DNA of 18,905 nt from contig CAZVJA010000095.1 in the NCBI GenBank assembly GCA_964626885.1, positions 1-18,905 of the forward strand, in the 5' to 3' direction. Source of the DNA: CAZVJA01 sp964626885 (lineage in GTDB: Bacteria > Planctomycetota > Planctomycetia > Planctomycetales > Planctomycetaceae). The translations under genes and the position numbers were made by a program. The notes beneath the pieces are model-generated. The model was not told the DNA's origin, made no database searches, and saw only the letters and a list, made by a program, of their open reading frames with translations. Positions 15,718 to 18,905 of this stretch are shown here, piece after piece; within the stretch, counting starts at the first letter, position 1, and the number at the start of each line of letters is the position of its first letter.

Positions 15718-16770
15718 ATGCCCAGAATGAAAGGCCCCGCCGTATTTCTCGCGCAGTTTCTGCGCGACACCGAACCGTACAACTCCCTGGATGGACTCGC
15801 CCGCTGGTTCTCGGATCTGGGTTACAAAGGTTTGCAGATTCCCACGTGGGACGCGCGCACCATCGACCTCGATAAGGCTGCCGAATCGCAGGCGTACTGC
15901 GATGACTACCGAGCCCGGCTCGCGACGCTTGGAATGGAGCCGACCGAGTTGACCGGATATCTGCAAGGACAGGTGCTGGCGGTCCATCCTGCCTACGAGG
16001 TGATGTTTGAGGCGTTTCATCCACCGGGATTGCGCGGTGAGGCTCGTACCGCCTGGGCCACCGAGCAACTCACGAAAGTCCTCCGTGCATCGGTCCGGAT
16101 GGGAACAAAATGCGTGCCCGTTCTCTCCGGAGCGTTTGCGTGGCACTTGATGTATCCCTGGCCGCAGCGGCCACCGGGAATTATTGAGGAAGCGTTTCGT
16201 GAACTGGCCCGCCGTTGGAGGCCGATCCTTGATCTCGCCCGCGAAAAGGGCCTCACCATCGGCTACGAGCTGCACCCCGGCTCCGATATCTACGATGGCG
16301 CGACGTTCGAAATGTTTCTCGATGTAACCGACGATCATCCCGCCGCCTGCATCAACTACGATCCCAGCCATTTCCTGCTGCAGCAGCTCGACTATCTTGA
16401 CTTCATCCGCCGGTACGGCGACCGGATCAAAGGGTTTCATGTGAAGGATGCCGAATTTCGCCCGTCGGGGCGCGTCGGCGTCTATGGAGGCTATCAACCT
16501 TGGACGAAACGGGCTGCCCGGTTCCGCTCTCTAGGGGATGGGCAGGTCGATTTCATGCAGGTCTTCACATTGCTGGCGGAAGCGGGCTACGACGGCTGGG
16601 CGGTGCTCGAATGGGAGTGCTGCCTCAAGAGCCCCGAGCAGGGGGCGCGCGAGGGAGCACCCTTCATCGAAAAACACATCATCGAAACAACAAACGTCGC
16701 CTTCGACGACTTCGCGGGGGGAAAATCCGATCCGGCGCGCAACCGGCGGATCCTGGGTTTCGAGTCATAA
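15718..16770 (+). CDS. Sugar phosphate isomerase/epimerase (xylose isomerase-like TIM barrel)
   Basis: This 350-aa protein belongs to the xylose-isomerase-like TIM barrel superfamily, which isomerises or epimerises sugars using a divalent metal. Metal or catalytic candidates occur in the expected order: Glu184 and His186 in GYELHPGSD, Asp215 and His218 in NYDPSHF, His241 in GFHVKDAEF, and Glu298 in VLEWECC. GDGQVDF (273-279) is also typical. The frame runs far upstream inside pyk, but the ATG at 15718 has GGAG at 15707-15710 with 7-nt spacing and gives the normal N-terminus. The Gfo/Idh/MocA gene follows, and such pairs usually act on the same sugar or inositol-type substrate. The substrate is not predictable from sequence. 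Confidence 0.88.
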   Translation: MPRMKGPAVFLAQFLRDTEPYNSLDGLARWFSDLGYKGLQIPTWDARTIDLDKAAESQAYCDDYRARLATLGMEPTELTGYLQGQVLAVHPAYEVMFEAFHPPGLRGEARTAWATEQLTKVLRASVRMGTKCVPVLSGAFAWHLMYPWPQRPPGIIEEAFRELARRWRPILDLAREKGLTIGYELHPGSDIYDGATFEMFLDVTDDHPAACINYDPSHFLLQQLDYLDFIRRYGDRIKGFHVKDAEFRPSGRVGVYGGYQPWTKRAARFRSLGDGQVDFMQVFTLLAEAGYDGWAVLEWECCLKSPEQGAREGAPFIEKHIIETTNVAFDDFAGGKSDPARNRRILGFES

Positions 16771-16924
16771 AAGGGGACAGGAGTCAGGGGATGGGATTTT
16801 ATGGTGCGAGGGTTTGAGGAATAGAACCCTGGAACCGTCCGTCTTCAGGCTGATCGCGGAAACCTGACAGCTCTCTGTCGAACTTGAACATCCAAATTGG
16901 CCACTTTGATTTACGGAGCCCATC

Positions 16925-18088
16925 ATGCAACCTTGGAAACGTAAACTTCGCATGGGGATGGTCGGCGGCGGGCAGGGGGCTTTTATCGGCGGGGTGCATC
17001 GCATTGCGGCCGCGCTCGACGGCAAGATCGAACTTGTGGCGGGCTGCTTCTCGCGCGATTACGACAACACCCGCGAAACAGGCCGGCAGCTTTATCTCGA
17101 CGAGTCCCGCTGCTATCGCACTTACGAGGAGATGGCAAAGAACGAGGCAAAGCTCCCCGACGACCGGCGCATTGACTTTGTGTCGATCGTCACGCCGAAC
17201 CGTTCCCATTTTCCGATCGCGCGGACCTTCCTTGAAGCGGGGTTCCATGTCGTTTGTGACAAGCCGATGACGTGGAGTCTCGATGAAGCGGAGCAACTGG
17301 TGAAGCTCGTCGAGAAGTCCGGCCACGTCTTCGCCCTGACGCACAACTACACGGGCCATCCGCTGGTGCGGCATGCACGGCACTTGTTTCAAAGCGGGGC
17401 GATGGGAACGCCGCGCAAGGTTATCATCGAGTACCTGCAAGACTTTTTGATGGTCCCGCACGAGAAGCTCGGCCACAAGCAGGCGGCGTGGCGGGTCGAT
17501 CCGGAGCAATCGGGAGCCGGCGGAACTCTGGGAGACGTCGGTACGCACTGCGTCAACCTGTTGGAATACGTCACCGGAGATCCGATCGTCGAATTGTGTG
17601 CCGACAAAAGTACCTTCTTACCCGGCCGCAAGCTCGATGAAGACGTCAACGTGCTGCTCCGCTTTCAGGGGGGAGGCAAAGGGGTGCTCACGATTAGCCA
17701 AGTGGCTACCGGTGAGGAGAATGACCTACGTCTGCGGGTCTACGCCAGCGAAGGAGCAATCGTCTGGCATCAGGAAAATCCGAACGAACTGGGACTGCTC
17801 CGCTACGGGCAGCCGCGACAGACCCTCACGCGAGGGCACAGCGAATACCTTTCGGAGCCGGCCAACAATTGCACCCGCATTCCGACCGGGCATCCCGAAG
17901 GGTATCTGGAAGCCTTCGCGACGATTTACTGCGGCGCGGCGGAAGCCATTCGCAGTCACATCGAAGGCCGGCCGCTTCGCACGGAAGAGTACAACTTCCC
18001 GACAGTTTACGATGGACTGCGCGGTATGCGGTTCATTGCCAAAGCTGTTGAATCGTGCGAGAAGGGGTCCGTGTGGGTGAGACTGTGA
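16925..18088 (+). CDS. Gfo/Idh/MocA family oxidoreductase
   Basis: This is a 387-aa NAD(P)-dependent dehydrogenase-type protein. The nucleotide-binding loop is GGGQGAFIGGVH (14-25), the catalytic lysine motif is CDKPMTW (Lys113, in place of EKP), and the second-domain motif GGTLGDVGTHC supplies Asp204 and His208. All key family residues are present, so it is probably an active enzyme on a sugar or polyol. The ATG at 16925 has GGAG at 16915-16918 with 6-nt spacing. It lies 154 bp after the sugar isomerase on the same strand. Its 3' end overlaps the start region of the Maf gene. Confidence 0.93.
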   Translation: MQPWKRKLRMGMVGGGQGAFIGGVHRIAAALDGKIELVAGCFSRDYDNTRETGRQLYLDESRCYRTYEEMAKNEAKLPDDRRIDFVSIVTPNRSHFPIARTFLEAGFHVVCDKPMTWSLDEAEQLVKLVEKSGHVFALTHNYTGHPLVRHARHLFQSGAMGTPRKVIIEYLQDFLMVPHEKLGHKQAAWRVDPEQSGAGGTLGDVGTHCVNLLEYVTGDPIVELCADKSTFLPGRKLDEDVNVLLRFQGGGKGVLTISQVATGEENDLRLRVYASEGAIVWHQENPNELGLLRYGQPRQTLTRGHSEYLSEPANNCTRIPTGHPEGYLEAFATIYCGAAEAIRSHIEGRPLRTEEYNFPTVYDGLRGMRFIAKAVESCEKGSVWVRL

Positions 18089-18780
18089 CCGCGAAGCCGC
18101 ACCCTACTCGGTTTGTTCTCGGTTCGCGCTCGCCGCGGCGGCTGGAACTCCTTTCGCAAATTGTGCCGCGCGGATTGATCGACGTGCTGCCGCCGACGAA
18201 TTCCGAGGAAGCAGGCTTCGAGAATCTGCACGATTGGCCGGCGATTGAAAGGCGCCTATACGATATTGCCCGGCAAAAGTGCGATGACGTACTCGATCAA
18301 TGGCGAACGCGAACCTCAGGGCCGGTCACCGCGCCGAATTCAGTGATCGTCACCGCCGACACGATTGTCGTTGTCCGCGACGCGGGCGGGCGGCTGGTGG
18401 TGCTCGGCCAGCCGCCGGCCGACGACACCTGGAAAGACACGGTCCGCAATTGGTTTCGCGACTACTACGCCGGACGAACTCACTGGGCGGTCACCGCGGT
18501 CTGTGTTGCGCTTCCATCGACAGACGATGTGGAAAGCCGAATAGCGGAACGCGTGGTCCGTTCGGAAGTGACGTTCATATCCGACGTCGAGAGCCGGCTG
18601 GAATGGTACCTCGGTACCGAGGAACCTCGCGATAAAGCGGGGGGTTACGCGCTGCAGGGGGCCGGGAGCATTTTCATCTCTCGCGTGGAGGGGAGCCTGT
18701 CAAACGTCGTCGGCCTGCCGTTGGCGGAGGTCATGGCGATGCTTGACGAGTTAGGCGTTCACGTGACCGAATCGGCGTAA
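18073..18780 (+). CDS. maf: Maf-family nucleotide pyrophosphatase, divergent
   Basis: House-cleaning enzyme family that hydrolyses non-canonical or regulatory nucleoside triphosphates. The family motifs are FVLGSRSPRRLELL near the N-terminus, TADTIVV with the catalytic Asp, and the C-terminal DKAGGYALQG. The usual LGKP lysine is replaced (LGQPPAD), and at 231-235 aa the protein is longer than the usual 190-200, with a few extra residues after it. Start choice: GTG at 18073 has AAGGGG with 5-nt spacing (235 aa). GTG at 18085 overlaps the upstream stop as GTGA and would give 231 aa. A further GTG at 18055 is less likely. It is probably translationally coupled to the Gfo/Idh gene. Confidence 0.85.
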   Translation: MGETVTAKPHPTRFVLGSRSPRRLELLSQIVPRGLIDVLPPTNSEEAGFENLHDWPAIERRLYDIARQKCDDVLDQWRTRTSGPVTAPNSVIVTADTIVVVRDAGGRLVVLGQPPADDTWKDTVRNWFRDYYAGRTHWAVTAVCVALPSTDDVESRIAERVVRSEVTFISDVESRLEWYLGTEEPRDKAGGYALQGAGSIFISRVEGSLSNVVGLPLAEVMAMLDELGVHVTESA

Positions 18781-18791
18781 ATGCCGACTTA

Positions 18792-18905
18792 TCACGAATC
18801 GAACCACAACCGCTTCGCCGTTTGCCCCAGCACATGACGTTTGGTCTCGGCGTCGAGGCCGAGTTCGTGCGTGAAGATCCGCAGGTGCTGCTCGTAAGTC
18901 ACCTT
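18792..18905 (-). CDS. C-terminal fragment of a putative amidohydrolase
   Basis: Only the last 37 codons lie in the window; the stop TGA is at 18794-18792. The visible sequence KVTYEQHLRIFTHELGLD...LGQTAKRLWF resembles the C-terminus of amidohydrolase_2-type (PF04909-like) TIM-barrel hydrolases, which end in a helix of the form GxxAxRLW. The gene is convergent with maf, with 11 bp between the stop codons. The assignment rests on a short tail and is tentative. Confidence 0.5.
   Translation of the reverse strand, partial: KVTYEQHLRIFTHELGLDAETKRHVLGQTAKRLWFDS

Noticed and set aside
1..18905. CRISPR arrays, rRNA, toxin-antitoxin pairs or defence islands
   Set aside because: No regularly spaced repeats, rRNA-like sequence or recognisable defence proteins were seen.

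Overview
The window looks like chromosomal DNA of a planctomycete. It carries a DUF1501 protein with a Tat signal, a secreted protein pair of a kind I associate with Planctomycetes, a stand-alone DsbD-alpha-like secreted protein, a sugar isomerase/Gfo-Idh-MocA pair, and a hairpin repeat of the 'GGGAGGGCGAGGCTCC' type. The assignment rests on remembered family resemblance, not on a marker gene.

Layout. (a) 1-1445: right-hand end of a probable integrative element, with a tyrosine recombinase and a cluster of short repeats, abutting the 3' end of a tRNA-Arg(TCG) gene at 1446-1518 on the minus strand. (b) 1608-4532, minus: an operon of a 634-aa secreted protein and a second secreted protein whose reading frame is broken by one base. 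(c) 4764-7785, plus: a secreted NIPSNAP-domain protein, then mtnA of the methionine salvage pathway, overlapped by a gene for a membrane-anchored protein with a Gfo/Idh/MocA-like N-terminal part. (d) 7813-11901, minus: a PAP2-phosphatase lipoprotein, alanine dehydrogenase with a 114-bp hairpin repeat upstream, and a DUF1501 protein. (e) 12331-15511, plus: a MoxR AAA+ ATPase, a DsbD-alpha-like secreted protein and pyruvate kinase. (f) 15718-18780, plus: a xylose-isomerase-like sugar isomerase/epimerase, a Gfo/Idh/MocA oxidoreductase and a Maf-type nucleotide pyrophosphatase, ending against the C-terminus of a convergent putative amidohydrolase.

How they work together. Most of the window is housekeeping or central metabolism (mtnA, ald, pyk, maf) mixed with secreted and sugar-catabolic functions. 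The isomerase and Gfo/Idh genes probably act in one sugar or polyol route. The only accessory DNA I can support is the integrase end at the left edge.

I do not see a convincing undescribed multi-gene system. The observations most worth a second look are: the repeats between integrase and tRNA; a frameshift whose extra base completes a perfect 17-bp palindrome; the membrane-anchored Gfo/Idh-like protein encoded overlapping mtnA; a pyruvate kinase with the residue signature of K+-independent enzymes; a Maf protein lacking the usual lysine; and the long hairpin upstream of alanine dehydrogenase.
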